Part shown: positions 1 through 11,413 of the stretch, one piece after another
Numbering within the stretch: position 1 is the stretch's first letter
Layout: each line of letters opens with the position of its first letter
Origin: Oidiodendron maius Zn
Taxonomy: Eukaryota; Ascomycota; Leotiomycetes; Myxotrichaceae
DNA: 64,000 nt
Assembly: GCA_000827325.1 (NCBI GenBank)
Contig: KN832870.1
Span: forward strand, 5,146,001 to 5,210,000
Reading direction: 5' to 3'
Position numbers and translations under genes: made by a program
Notes under the pieces: model-generated
What the model was told of the DNA's origin: nothing
Database searches by the model: none
Seen by the model: only the letters and a program-made list of their open reading frames with translations

Positions 1-440
1 CCGGAAAATCCTATTCTGTTCAGCGCCTCGTTCCAGGCCACCAATCCTAATAAAGGGGAATCTGGCCGACCATCTGAAGAACCTAGCCACCATCCAGGCA
101 GAGAGCCAAACATAAGAGGCAATGCTGTGGTGCAATGCAGAGCCGAAATTTCTCTTGCGGAACTCGTCGCATCCAAGCCAGGCACGTTGTACTGGAGACA
201 ATCTATAAGATTACGGACATGTCCATGGCTCCCCTCCACGGTAGTCACTGGGGAGCTCGAATAGAAAATGCTTGCGCAATGAGGATTCCGAGAATTTTCG
301 TTGTTGACGGTGAAGCAATAATATTGCCCCGATTACCTGATGGAGGAATAGAGTTTAGCACTCATCTTCCCATTGAGGCATTAAATGCGCTCAAAACAGA
401 CACTGAATTTACAAGATATATGCAATTTCGGTGCTCCTAA
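1..440 (+). other. Unassigned left edge, possible 3' end of a partial gene
   Basis: Frame 1 is open from the window edge to a TAG near position 261, and an overlapping frame is open from 135 to 440 (101 codons). Neither peptide resembles a family I recognise, and no convincing splice pair joins them. This could be the 3' end of a gene cut by the window edge, a relic, or chance open frames. Confidence 0.2.
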
Positions 441-584
441 TATTTTTTTAACACGGAAAGAGATAGAGTGGCGGAGAGCGATGGGTTAATTGGTAGATGT
501 TTCTAGAATCTCACATGAGCAAACGAACTTATGTTAACAGCCAAAGCTCACTATACTATATTTCACGCATACCTTCATGTTTTA

Positions 585-3500
585 TTATCTTTTATCAACA
601 GATTTTCCTCCCTTTGCAGTTTCACTCCCGCTACTTCGACTCTTCTCTAGCCTAAGGCTCATCTCCTCCATTCTCTTCGACCTAACTCTCTGCAATGACA
701 GGGGCAATTCCCCTTCCTCTGGCAGCTCTCGCTCCGCCTCACCGCTCGAGTGTGTTCTCCTCCTCCGTAAGCCTTCTTGAGATCGGTTAAAAGTCGATCC
801 GCGTCGCACCGATGGTATCATCCTAGTTTCGGTCGTTCCGGGTTCTGGAACAGTATCAAGAAGCTCGTCTCGCTCGACTTGGTCCATGGACGCTGGCGTT
901 GTAGGCTGGGCCCCTGCCTCCTCTTCCGCCACGTTCCTCGCACTGCCTGTAATCCGAGCCACATAGTCCCTATAGGTTGGCCTCGTAAGTAAGCCACTGC
1001 GAAACTCATTTACCCCAACCAGTAATTTTACTAAATCAATCAACTCTTCCAGATACTCAATGATCTCAATTTGCCCAGCGCTGGCAGCATTCCAGCTCAA
1101 ATACTTCTGTCTGACAACTCGTTTCACCATTGTCAGTTCCATTTCGCTTCGTCCACTGTCTTGATTATGGTCGATAGAAGACGGGATCCTGAAGGTCATG
1201 ACTTCTCTGACTCGGTTTACCATCCTCAGATGCGCAAGGCGTGCAGATGGAAAGAATTGTGGAAGGGGGAGCTTTGTTATGAGCGCCTCGCGAACGGCAA
1301 ATAGGTTGAGTGTTATTGCGCCCGCAATATTCCGCCGGTACGGATATACTTCAGCATTTAGTTCTTCAAGCACGCCGGAGCCATATTCCTGCCGCATATA
1401 TAGCATATTGTCCATTCTGTCAACAATAGAATGTAAAACATAGAGTATTTCGGTATAGATTAACGCCATGCCCTTAAAAGACCCTTTGAGGCGTGGTTCA
1501 GTGGCACAAAATGGGAGGAATGTCTGAGCAGCCGCTAAAGCACCTTCTGCTTTCCCTTTCGCACGCCAAAAGCGTTCAAATACGGCAGCAGACTGAGGAT
1601 CAATATTGGTCTCCGTCTCAATGCCATACGCTAGACACCCTTCCATTTTGCCGATTTGACGCATGGAGGCTGCGAGAGACTCAACGAGTCTGTCCCTAGC
1701 TCTGACCGGAAAAAGGACGACTTCCACGATCAAAGCTACAGCCCCACCAATGAGAAATGCAATCAGTCGTTTGAGAAAAGTCTCGGTGGCCGTGCCAGGG
1801 ACGGTTTGATCGACAGTAGCGAGGAGGACGATACACATAGAGATTATTGAAACCATTCCAGCTTTAACATATGGCGAATTAAGCATGACATACGCAGAAG
1901 GAACAATTCCAATAACCAACATCACAACACCTACAATTCGATCCCCATCCCGAGCTCCATAAGCAGCGTAGCCCCAAAGGCAGCCTAATGTTGTACCGAC
2001 TGCCCGTAATGCGAATGTTCGTATGGAAGTGCCAATAGCGACTTCGGTGATGAGGACAAGTTGTAATGCTGCCCATAAGCCTCGGTTCAATGAATACCAC
2101 GTATTCCATGATGGCACGAAGGCAGGCCAGGTCACAGCAAATACGCCGGCGGTAACTTTCACAGCATAAGTAAAATCGTCGCTGGCGGAGAGGTATTCTA
2201 TCGTATCGGCAAGGCCATTCCGCAGTTTATGCATGTAGTTGTGGGTATTTGATTTGGTAGTTTTCATTGCAGCTTCCCGAGTCGTTGGTTCCGCTGGTTG
2301 CGGTGGGCGAGACTCGCCTGGTGCGGACGACTCTATGTCATTCTTCTTCTTTGATGGAGACTTCTTTTCTGTAGAGGAGGGATCGGTATCTGCAGCTTGG
2401 CTATCGGTCTTGCCACTCCGTGCTTGTTTTCGGCCGGCCTCTGGCAGGGCCATCATATCTGCCTCTCCGCCAGAGGCAAGCCATTTGCGCCAATAGATCT
2501 TCGGTGCATAGAGTCTACTACGCTCATGTCGGGCCTGGTACTTTTCCACAATATCTCGAGAGTGTTTGAGCATGTCTAAGGTACGCAATGCGGCTTGGCG
2601 TAGATTAAGTAAAAATGAAGAAATTAAAAATATCTCCATCCGCGGCATAATATCAATATGACGTTGATCAAGATCATGCAATGCTGCAGCACCTTCCAGC
2701 GCGGACGCGGAATCCCTGTCGAAGTCCTTAAGTGCATCTACTAAAATATCAATACGAATATCGACTTCTTCCAACTCAATGCCCGTAGGACGCCGAGCCC
2801 CAGAGGGAAGTCTTGGAACATCGTAACAATATGCGAGACAGATTGTGACAACATCAACGCCTCGATCAATTTTCTCTTGAAGATCTGCTAGGGGTTTGGC
2901 AATGCGTCGGACAAGAAATTGAAGTAACTCAATATCACCGGACTCAATCTCCTTCCTCGGTTTGACGAGTTCCAAATTCTCCCGATCCGTTTCGAGCCTC
3001 GATTTACTTTTGCTCTTATGCCTTTTCCGCTTCCTCTCCTTCATTTCCAGGTCAGTATCAGATTTTCCTTCCGATTCATCTTGCGAGCTATCAGGCCCTC
3101 TCAAGGGAGTTGTTGTTTTCTGGCCATTATCTGCGAGTAACTCTCCGCTTTGTACAGAGCGGCGCCCAGCCGATTCCTCTTGTATTTTTACATCGTCCCG
3201 ATCGCCCATTAGAGCATACTTGCTCTCACAATTCCCAATCAGAGCAATAGCATTCGCAACAAGGTCCCTCATTGCTGTAACACTGATGGGTTTAAGATCA
3301 TGGGGTGGTAGTACTCCCCAGGCCAACTCAAAATTGCATTCCTGTTGCGCTGCCTTGCAACCTGCTAGTTTTGTACGTAGCTTAGATTTTAAGCCACTCA
3401 AGGTTTCGAGTTTGATTGGTTTTAGAATCTTATTCATCTCCACTTCCGGGATGTTGGCCGGTGATTTCTGAAATAATCGGCGGAGTATTTGAACAGGAAA

Positions 3501-4289
3501 TATATTTCTCTTATCCGCAGTTTGCTCACCGTGTTTTAACTCTGCCATCCCAGGGTTGCCCTGGCTTTCGGGATGCTTATCAGGCCTTTCATCTTTGTCT
3601 CCATCCAAAGCCTCCATGGAATGAATAAAATAGTTGCCTGCATCCCGCAATGCTCGGACAGTTTCTTCGAGCGTATCAATTGTCGTATGGCCCAAGAATC
3701 GGGCAGAGAACTCAGGAAACACGAAGACATTAATCAACAGTAGAATGGCCACGGCTGTCAATATCGGGTACAAAATCTGCGTGGCTATGGTTCTTGAAAC
3801 TGCAGTGGAAGTTCCCGTCAGGTTGACAACGCACACGATTATTAGGAGCAACACCGAAATGAACAACCGTGGTGAATATGACCTCAGAAATCCATGTAAG
3901 AGTAACGCAATAGCCAAAAATACGGCTTTCACGGTATATGCAGCAGGTGCATCATGACTGAACAATAGGGAAGAGAGGTAGACTCCCAACGTTGACCAGC
4001 CCAGTCCAATCACTGTACCAACGAGCGTGAGCACGAGGGCCTCGGCCATTTCTCCAAATCGTCTTCCCGGGTGTCCGAACACGGTGGCCATCGGAGCGAG
4101 ATACGCTGCTTTACCGTAAATACGGACAACAGCTGGAAGAATCGAAATGATGACAGCAATTGTGGTTGCAAGAGTGTTCTTTAGGATGCGCTGCCATAGA
4201 TGGTTTGTCTGGAGATTCTGCCATAATTGTGTCGTAGTTTTCTCCACCCATTCACCAGCCCCTTTGGAGTATTTCTTCGCTTTCCCCAT
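585..4289 (-). CDS. FUSC/ArAE-like membrane protein (DUF2422-DUF2421 type)
   Basis: A single uninterrupted frame encodes 1,234 aa. There are two hydrophobic blocks. Residues about 36-200 hold several membrane helices. A second block at about 705-860 resembles the FUSC_2 core and runs into a DUF2421-like C-terminal region. Between them lies a long charged cytosolic stretch (Lys/Arg-rich near 415-445). This is the architecture of fungal proteins related to aromatic-acid exporters and to the brefeldin A sensitivity family (Bre4-like). The expected role is export or tolerance at a membrane, but the substrate is unknown. The C-terminus is a Ser/Arg-rich hydrophilic tail. The start is the first ATG of the frame, immediately followed by a basic, non-membrane N-terminus. 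The absence of introns is unusual for so long a fungal gene. Divergently transcribed from IST1. Confidence 0.85.
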   Translation of the reverse strand: MGKAKKYSKGAGEWVEKTTTQLWQNLQTNHLWQRILKNTLATTIAVIISILPAVVRIYGKAAYLAPMATVFGHPGRRFGEMAEALVLTLVGTVIGLGWSTLGVYLSSLLFSHDAPAAYTVKAVFLAIALLLHGFLRSYSPRLFISVLLLIIVCVVNLTGTSTAVSRTIATQILYPILTAVAILLLINVFVFPEFSARFLGHTTIDTLEETVRALRDAGNYFIHSMEALDGDKDERPDKHPESQGNPGMAELKHGEQTADKRNIFPVQILRRLFQKSPANIPEVEMNKILKPIKLETLSGLKSKLRTKLAGCKAAQQECNFELAWGVLPPHDLKPISVTAMRDLVANAIALIGNCESKYALMGDRDDVKIQEESAGRRSVQSGELLADNGQKTTTPLRGPDSSQDESEGKSDTDLEMKERKRKRHKSKSKSRLETDRENLELVKPRKEIESGDIELLQFLVRRIAKPLADLQEKIDRGVDVVTICLAYCYDVPRLPSGARRPTGIELEEVDIRIDILVDALKDFDRDSASALEGAAALHDLDQRHIDIMPRMEIFLISSFLLNLRQAALRTLDMLKHSRDIVEKYQARHERSRLYAPKIYWRKWLASGGEADMMALPEAGRKQARSGKTDSQAADTDPSSTEKKSPSKKKNDIESSAPGESRPPQPAEPTTREAAMKTTKSNTHNYMHKLRNGLADTIEYLSASDDFTYAVKVTAGVFAVTWPAFVPSWNTWYSLNRGLWAALQLVLITEVAIGTSIRTFALRAVGTTLGCLWGYAAYGARDGDRIVGVVMLVIGIVPSAYVMLNSPYVKAGMVSIISMCIVLLATVDQTVPGTATETFLKRLIAFLIGGAVALIVEVVLFPVRARDRLVESLAASMRQIGKMEGCLAYGIETETNIDPQSAAVFERFWRAKGKAEGALAAAQTFLPFCATEPRLKGSFKGMALIYTEILYVLHSIVDRMDNMLYMRQEYGSGVLEELNAEVYPYRRNIAGAITLNLFAVREALITKLPLPQFFPSARLAHLRMVNRVREVMTFRIPSSIDHNQDSGRSEMELTMVKRVVRQKYLSWNAASAGQIEIIEYLEELIDLVKLLVGVNEFRSGLLTRPTYRDYVARITGSARNVAEEEAGAQPTTPASMDQVERDELLDTVPEPGTTETRMIPSVRRGSTFNRSQEGLRRRRTHSSGEAERELPEEGELPLSLQRVRSKRMEEMSLRLEKSRSSGSETAKGGKSVDKR

Positions 4290-4708
4290 GATGTGATTCC
4301 GTCATGTATATTCGCCAAAGGCATCAATGGACCTCCACCGGCTCATCAGTCCAAGAAGTGGATAGATGATCATCGTATCGAGAGGCAAAGTGTGAGAGGA
4401 CGCTGCATGTGGATGTTTTATAAGGTTATAAAATAATGCTTAGTGTCACCATGGCAGTATATGAGTAACTTTGCGTCTATTTTCAATCAATTAACAAGTG
4501 ATGAAACACGCAGAATGGCGTTTGCTGACGTTTCGAAGCTATCCCGAAAATTGCGCAATGAGCTTCATGCGGCCACCGTACCTATCATCATCAACCCCAC
4601 CAAATGTATGTAACCCAAATCCTCCATGTGGTCTGCCTAGAACTGGTATCTACGCCTACACCGTCACCGATTCAGCTACTGCTCCGTAGAGGAGCGCAAC
4701 ATACAGCC
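4290..4708. other. Divergent intergenic region upstream of IST1, with a short upstream frame
   Basis: This gap separates two divergent genes and should hold both promoters. A 32-codon frame opens at the ATG at 4515 on the plus strand and ends in a TAA at about 4612. It overlaps a perfect GTATGT donor (near 4605), so it could be a uORF or an alternative 5' exon of IST1: splicing to the CAG just before 4707 would keep frame with the IST1 ATG. No other feature is seen. Confidence 0.3.
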
Positions 4709-5671
4709 ATGGCGCCTGCCTCGACCTTAATAGTTCGTGTTCTGTTCTCGAATACTCTTCTACTATAAGAAATCAATGCTGACCCTTCCTAGTCGAAACT
4801 CAAGGTGCAGCTCAAGCTCTCCATCGCACGACTACGGATGGTGCAGCAGAAGGATGAAGCCGTATCCAAACAGCAGCGTCGTGCGATGGCCCAGCTTCTC
4901 GAAGCGGGGAAGGTTGAGAGTGCCAAAATTCGCGTTGAGAACATAATCCGGTCCGACATTACCACCGAGCTCCACGAAATCCTCGAGTTGTACTGCGAAT
5001 TGCTGCTCGCACGCACTGGGCTAATGGAAGCCTCGACTTGCGATCCGGGTTTAGAAGAGGCAGTTAAAAGTTTGATATATGCGGCACCACGAACGGACGT
5101 CAAAGAGCTGCAGAATGTGCGACTACTCCTCGTGGATAAGTATGGCAAAGACTTTGCGCTGGAGGCGATGGAGCCGGATTCACACGTCTCGGAGAAAGTC
5201 CTGAAGAAACTGACGGTAGCACCGCCATCACAAGAGTTGGTAATAGGGTACTTGCAGGAGATCGCCAGGACTTATGGAGTTGATTGGCCAAAGAAACCTG
5301 AAGGCGATCCTCCACAATATGATGATGACGAAGATGAAAATCCGAGTGGCAGTCAAGCGCAGAAGAACCTTGAAGAGCCAATACCAGCAGAAGGAGCAGA
5401 AACGGCTAAAGAAGATGAGGAGAGGGAGGAGTTGAGCAAAGCAACTCCGCCCAGAAACTTTGGGCCTAGCAGTCCGCTCAGAGTCAACCCACCCAGTCCA
5501 AGTACGGATAATCTGCATCCCAGGGTTCGGGGCGGTGCTCTAGATTTGAAGCCAAATAAGAAAATGCAGGATGCTAATAGTGGGAAGGGAATTGAAAGTA
5601 AAGGCCCTGTAGGAGGGACGATACCGGATATCGACGACTTAGCAAAAAGGTTTGCTGCACTGAAGAAATAA
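4709..5671 (+). CDS. IST1: Ist1 family ESCRT-III-associated protein
   Basis: Two exons (4709-4732, 4793-5671) encode 300 aa. The 60-bp intron has a GTTCGT donor and a CTGAC branch site. The protein starts MAPASTLI and runs directly into the Ist1 domain (about residues 9-175; SKLKVQLKLSIARLRMVQ at the start), a helical ESCRT-III-like fold. A low-complexity acidic and proline-rich linker follows. The last residues, DIDDLAKRFAALKK, fit the MIM1 motif that binds the MIT domain of the AAA ATPase Vps4. Known Ist1 proteins regulate Vps4 on endosomes in multivesicular-body sorting, and the visible domain plus MIM1 predicts the same role. Length matches the fungal family. The second exon alone has only a GTG at its head, so the short first exon is needed to supply an ATG. 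Confidence 0.9.
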
Positions 5672-6430
5672 CGAAATAAGACTGGGGCCAAATGGGCGTT
5701 AGGACACATTTGAAAGCGATAATCATATGCAGAACCGTACGGAATAAATTCAAGGGTTTTCCGATGGCTGAGGCCAAGGATCCCATCTCGGAAGCCAAAC
5801 AGCTCGCAAGCGTCCTCCAGTGATCAACTGTGAGAGCGGTTATAAGCATTGTTAGCCGCCGATAGAGAGCCAGCCTTGTGACAGTATGTCTTCGCCATAA
5901 ACCCATTTTTTTGGTAAAGTCTGAAAGGTGCAACTTTTGGTAGGTATTTGAGTTTCAGCTGCTGGGAATTTTGATGCATTATGTAAGCATACAATCTACC
6001 CTCCCCCTAATACCTTGAACCCTATAGAATACCGGTGTTTTGGTAGAATTTAAGCAACACCATGATACTCCCACCTAGTATGTAATATTACATATAGCTT
6101 ATCCTCCCAAATATGGATTCTCAAGAGTCGCAATTCACGTGTAAGGCCCTCCCTGAGTCCAAGATTTTAACTGAATTAGAGCTAGAAACAATCCAATACT
6201 GACTACCACATTTGATATAACGTGCGACTAGCGCATAGCAATTAAGACTGCACTATTATTCAAGGTACCCTAGAGTAAAATTAGGCAAGAGCTTCGTGTT
6301 ACAAATCGATAGATACAGTACGCCGATCGTTATCGAGTTACTCCTCAAAGGAAGAAATGCGGTATAAAACCTCTACTCTCGACACCTTGATGGAAGGCAC
6401 TTGAGGACTGGCTCCTTAAATACCCTAGTC
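5672..6430. other. Non-coding spacer after IST1
   Basis: No supportable gene. Open frames on the minus strand near 5353-5933 are antisense shadows of IST1 or short random frames. Composition becomes increasingly AT-rich towards 6430, where the repeat copy begins. Confidence 0.5.
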
Positions 6431-6890
6431 GGCGATACACAATACACTATCGCACCGTTCAATTGAGACAAGGACGAATCTACTTAAGCGTTATATACAC
6501 TAGATTATATGGCCGCCACACTCTCTAGGTTTAAATCTAAGTAAGCATAACTACATAGAATTAGATAAAGAACCAGATGTAGGAGCATTACTAGTATACT
6601 ATATATAACCTATTTAAGGTTAGGCTTGGTCAATTGAGGTAAATAATAATAGCCGCCTAAAATGCCGTACTAGAATCTTATATCAAGAGCATTTATAGCT
6701 CCTAAAAGGAGCAATACTAGGCAGTTATTAATGTATAAGGCGGTCCTACTCGATACTAGACTAGTTCTTAAATATCACTAAATTTGACCCTAAATTTAGA
6801 AGGTAGTGACCCTAAAATACTATAAAACACCATGAATTATACTTAAAATAAATGGAGTATTTAGTAGCAAAATAAATAGAGCATATACAA
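6430..6890 (+). repeat. AT-rich dispersed repeat, copy 1 of an inverted pair
   Basis: This stretch aligns by eye, as reverse complement, with about 15710-16160. Shared landmarks are the segment CACCGTTCAATTGAGACAAG (copy 2: CACCATTCAATTAAGACAAG), GAATCTACTTAAG, the ACTAGTATACTATATA block and AATTATACTTAAAATAAA. Most differences are C/G in one copy and T/A in the other, with copy 2 more AT-rich, which fits RIP or methyl-cytosine decay of a transposon. No transposase frame survives. Boundaries are approximate. Confidence 0.8.
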
Positions 6891-6891
6891 G

Positions 6892-6909
6892 TTTTTTTTT
6901 GGGGGGGGG
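6892..6909. repeat. Homopolymer junction T9-G9
   Basis: Nine T followed by nine G directly abut the right edge of repeat copy 1. Such back-to-back homopolymers are slippage-prone and may mark an old insertion junction. They are also a place where assembly errors are likely. Confidence 0.9.
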
Positions 6910-7191
6910 ATAGTAGAAGAAAGCAATGCAAGAGGAATCACCTGACTTCGAGTCCTACAATCATGCGCTAACTGCATTAGGAAGCGACCAAAACAATGAA
7001 CTTCCAAACGCAACACCAAACTCCACAGCTTCAGCACTCCCAGACAACAACAAATCTTGGAACTGGGCCTTTGTCCTGTAGCTTGATTTAAAATACCGCA
7101 TATACTATGATTTTATAATCCTAGATTCGAATCACGCCACCAAATTCCATCGCACGTTATTGCTCGACGCGATTGTTTTCGCCCTTTAACT
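6910..7191. other. Probable promoter and 5' leader of the INCENP gene
   Basis: No gene is seen. It lies directly upstream of the INCENP start and contains a GACGCGAT sequence near 7168, which resembles but does not match the ACGCGT cell-cycle box. Confidence 0.35.
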
Positions 7192-10100
7192 ATGTCTACC
7201 AGACGGGTGAATCCGCGACTACAAATCGGCTCGTCGCTATGGATATCCGACGAGCGATCGACTTCATATCAGATGGTCGAGTCGGAGGCTGAGGAATTCA
7301 CCTTTTCTGCTCGAAATGAAATGGAATGGCTGAATGAGCACATGGCGGAGATATTCAATGAGAACCAAGTGTAAGTGGACATAAGCATAGAGATGTCGAC
7401 AAATGCTAATGCTGTCGCAACAGCAATGTAGCTGAAATTTTTAAGACGCCAGGGAAATTACGGGGTAAGACTCCGAGAACAGCAAGAAAGGCCAATCCAC
7501 TCGGTGGGCGCGCTGTAAGTATGCTAAACACGATTCGTCTTCAATACTAATGCTACTGCTATGCAGCCATTGTCGGATGTATTTTCAGCCACTCCGCGAG
7601 CTGGGCCCAGTCCATTTAGACAGGCAAATTATGAGAAGCCTATCTCAACGTTTCAGGTGGCCGAAGACCATCCGCAGTCCCCAGAACCAAAGGTCCTTCC
7701 GACGAAACAAAACTCCGAACCTACGATCATAGACAAACTAGCTCCAAACTATGTGGCCGATTCGGGTTATTTTGGAAGTCAGTGGAATGATACAGTCCAA
7801 ATAATTGAAGCTACCCAACCTAGCGGGCCTATGGACACTGTCATTTCACCCCAGGCTCTGTCGCCCGTTCCTAGAGCTATTCCGCCCTCGGCAAACGACA
7901 CAGTTACGAGCAGAGAGTCCGATAGAAGGACTGCGTCTTTTCAGTCTGCAAAAGAAGAGCAAACGAGGAATCTATCAGAAGATGTCACATTGAAACCAGA
8001 ATCTCCACGCCCAGGACCCAAAGAGGCTCAGCCTCCTATCCTCGAATCCACGTTACAAGAGCGGCCCCAGGAATCTCCTTCACCTCCGAAACTGTTCCCT
8101 AAGAGTCCTACAACGGCTGGTAGATCGCCTGCTCAGAATGTGGAATCAGAAAAAGCCGTGCTAGTGAATGGAACTGCACCAATTGAAGAGCCACATTCCC
8201 CATCTGACGGATCTAGCCCTATTCGCCCTATCGTGCGAAAGAGTAGTCTTAACTTCGCCTCACTTCCCGCCCGAGAGCCAATAACTACAAAAAAAAGTAT
8301 TGGCAGGCGAATATCGCGTACTAGCCAGTTGGAGCAGCCCAGGACTAGCTATTATGGAGGACCAACGGGGGGGAAGATTCTTGGGAATATAAAGCAAGAT
8401 ATGCAGCATATCCTAGCAAACGACGGAATGGACCTCGATGAGACTGTTCAGGAAGATACCGATGGATCCCAAATGCTACGACTTCACAGTAAAACTTCTA
8501 CACAGCGGTTGCAGGATCAAATCAATATGCTTGGAAAATCACAGTCTAACGCCTGGCCACCATCTAAGCCAACTGCAATATCCGGAGTTGCACAGCCACC
8601 CGTCAGCCAGCCTTTGAACGATGGCACTCAACATAAGTCTCTTCAACAAAATTCCCCACAGCGTCGACCATTTGTTGCCCCTGGGGCATTCCCTGAAGAT
8701 GAAGACAGCTGGGTTGGTGCCTCAGCGACGGGAACTACAGGGCAATCAGTATTTAGCCCACGGCCTCAGATGACGAAGAGCTACTCAGCAGATGTTATGG
8801 AAGATATTCGCGAGAAAGACAGCATTGGTGGAGAGCAGTTTCAGATTCAAAAGCGCGGTGAAGCTCAACGGCAGATGTCGCCGTTTCGAGAGCCAATTAT
8901 CCCTGACAGAACCACTAGTACATTAGGCCACTTAAAATCAGCGTCTACATCTGTTCTCCGATCTCCCAGGAAGGAAGCCGAATTTTCTGAACATCAGAAG
9001 ATGGTTTCCGTCTCAAACCCCAATCCCTCTACAGATGCCACTACATCGACGTCTCCGAAGTCCACAGCACGTAGCCAACGAGGCAGCCCATTGAAGGCCG
9101 CGAAGGATAAATTCTCCTCTATTCTCAAAACCTCAAGAGGATTGTTTGCTAGCAGCGCTGCAGTCAGTGCAGAGGCCAAAACGGCTGCCATGTCGCCAGC
9201 CACAAGCCGTATAGGCTTGCATCCTCAGCCGTCTTTCGAGGAAGTGCTACGGAATAGTCAGGCATACCAGGGCCAGGGCAGTCTCGGCAAGAACCAAACT
9301 TCCCAGCACGTGCCATACAGCCCCGGAAAGGCCAGTTCGAGGCGGGCTCGTGAGTCGATTGAGAGGGAGGAGAAGCGCAAAGATGAGGAGGCAAGAGAAA
9401 CTCGAGAAGCGAAAGAGGCGCAGAAAATGGCAGACCAACTAGAAAAGGCACGCCAGAAGGTGAAAGAGGAAGCTCACATTTATCATCTTGAGCAGGGAAG
9501 GGTTGCAGCCATGCAGAAAGAAATCAACGCTCGCAAGGAAGAAAAGCTAGTGAAGGCAAGCCAAACTAACACTCCTAGGGCAACAAGGAGTAGTCCTCGC
9601 AAGACAAAAGCACAACCCGAAGCAGACAGAGCCGCCTCGGCTGCACCTAGTACAAAGCAGTTGCCAATCAAAGAGGTCGAGATGACTGATGTGCCAGCTT
9701 TACCTCCTTCCACAGCTGCTCAAGATATACCTCGTCCAAAGTCCCAGATTGGACGGCCAACCACGAAACGTCCTTTGAAACCGGCGAAAGAGCCCCTCGC
9801 GAAGGCAAAGCCGCCGACCGTCATCCGAGTTGATACTAGTTCACAGCGTGGTCAACAATATCATCCTTCAAATGCTACACTTGCCGCAAATCTTCATGAA
9901 TCACTTGCCCCCCCTTCTGCAGGATCTTCACAAGGAATCAAGACAAAAGTTAGCACCACTTCAATTCAGAGGAAGGCATCAACCAACAGCTTCAAAACTG
10001 CTGCTGCCAAAGCTCTGGAGGCTGCAGCAAGGAAAAAGGAGCAGGTAGGTAGTTGTTAGATTGGTGTATATATATGAAATTAACCTCTCCCAGGATGATA

Positions 10101-11413
10101 TTGCTGCTCAGCGAAAACAAGAGGCAAAGCATGACGCAGAGCGACTGCGTGCTGCTAGCCGCGACGAAGAACGGCACAAGGAAGAACAGGAACGCAAGGA
10201 AGAGGACCACCAACGCATAACTGTACAAGAACGCGAAGATACAGCTAATGTAAAGACTGCTGCATCGCGGCAGGCTCTTGAAAAGAAGAGACTAGAGGTG
10301 GAGAGGGCAAAGCTCACCGGCGCGCCGCCGCCGGCTATACGCCCTCAGGCAAATATGGATCTGACCCTTGATATGCTGCAGGAAAAAGCATTGCCGCAAC
10401 AGCGAGGCGATATCGTCCAAGCACAGGCCCCTCGTACTCAGCCAAATGCCTACCGCTCATATGAAGAACACGGAAGGTCTGTAAACTCTGTTCTTCACAA
10501 TGCTGCCAAGGTCCCCCCAAAACGGCCTCATCCTCAGGATGCTATAGATGAGAGCCATTCGCGCCCTACTACTCAACGTAACCAACCTCCTCCTTACAAC
10601 AACGATACTCATCAGCCCAAACGTCGCAAGACTAGTGAAACCATCGACAGTCACAATGATAACATGACAGAATCGCAGCCAAAGATGACAGCACCCCCCA
10701 TTAGACAATCCACTGTCCGTCAAAAGGTACCACCGTCGAGCAATTATTTCTAAATATCGTAGGCTGTGTTATACTAACTTCTATAGGACGTACCGACCAA
10801 ATCAATATTCCCTAGCGGCTACGCAAATGCGCCGCCAGCAGGTAATATTCAAAGGGCGACTCTCATTGCTCAGCACAATCAGTCCAAGCCAGCTCACCCA
10901 ATGGATATGGCTCAGATCTCCAAAGCCCCAATTCCATTTGCCACAAGCTCTGGCCAAGGCAACACTCAGCACAAGACCCCAGCACGGCCTGGCCAACCCC
11001 CCCAAGGAACCAAGGGGAAGTCGACTGTCAAGTCAGCTGCCAAATCTTCACCGAGATATCAGAATGGTGATAGTATCGAGCTGCCCGAAATCAACACCGA
11101 CTCTGAAGACGACGACTCAGATGCAGGGAATGACTTTGTTGCACTGCCCTGGACCAACTCCCCCGACCTCCGCAAGCAGCTCGCAAAGCAGGAGACGATT
11201 GATCCAGCCGAGGTATTTGGGCAACCAGGGCCGCTCAACATGGAGGAGGTATTCAGCAAAAGCAAGGATCGGTTCCACAAATTCCGGGCACGAACCTCAA
11301 GTGCTAACTGGAGTGGCTCGGACCGCCTCACAGAAGAAGAGGTTCGGCGGGACATGGAGGCGAGGGATCGGGTACGCAGACAGGGTGGATGGACGTATGA
11401 TTCCATGGTTTGA
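7192..11413 (+). CDS. Inner centromere protein, INCENP/Sli15 family
   Basis: Five exons (7192-7370, 7424-7514, 7567-10044, 10094-10726, 10787-11413) encode 1,335 aa with consistent phases. The N-terminus is followed by a very long disordered Ser/Pro-rich region. A highly charged Glu/Arg/Lys helix spans about residues 685-750, with a second at about 830-930; these are equivalent to the INCENP single alpha-helix or coiled coil. The C-terminus (about 1245-1310) is the IN-box that binds and activates Aurora B (Ipl1). It shows LPWTNSPDL, PLNMEEVFSKSKDRFHKF and then RARTSSANWSG; the TSS is the site Aurora phosphorylates in known INCENPs. The protein should be the scaffold of the chromosomal passenger complex at centromeres and the spindle midzone. 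The last intron carries an ATACTAAC branch site. A J-domain gene follows 660 bp downstream. Confidence 0.88.

Noticed and set aside
2962-3471. 169-codon plus-strand frame opposite the FUSC-like gene
   Set aside because: Antisense shadow of a clearly coding minus-strand exon.
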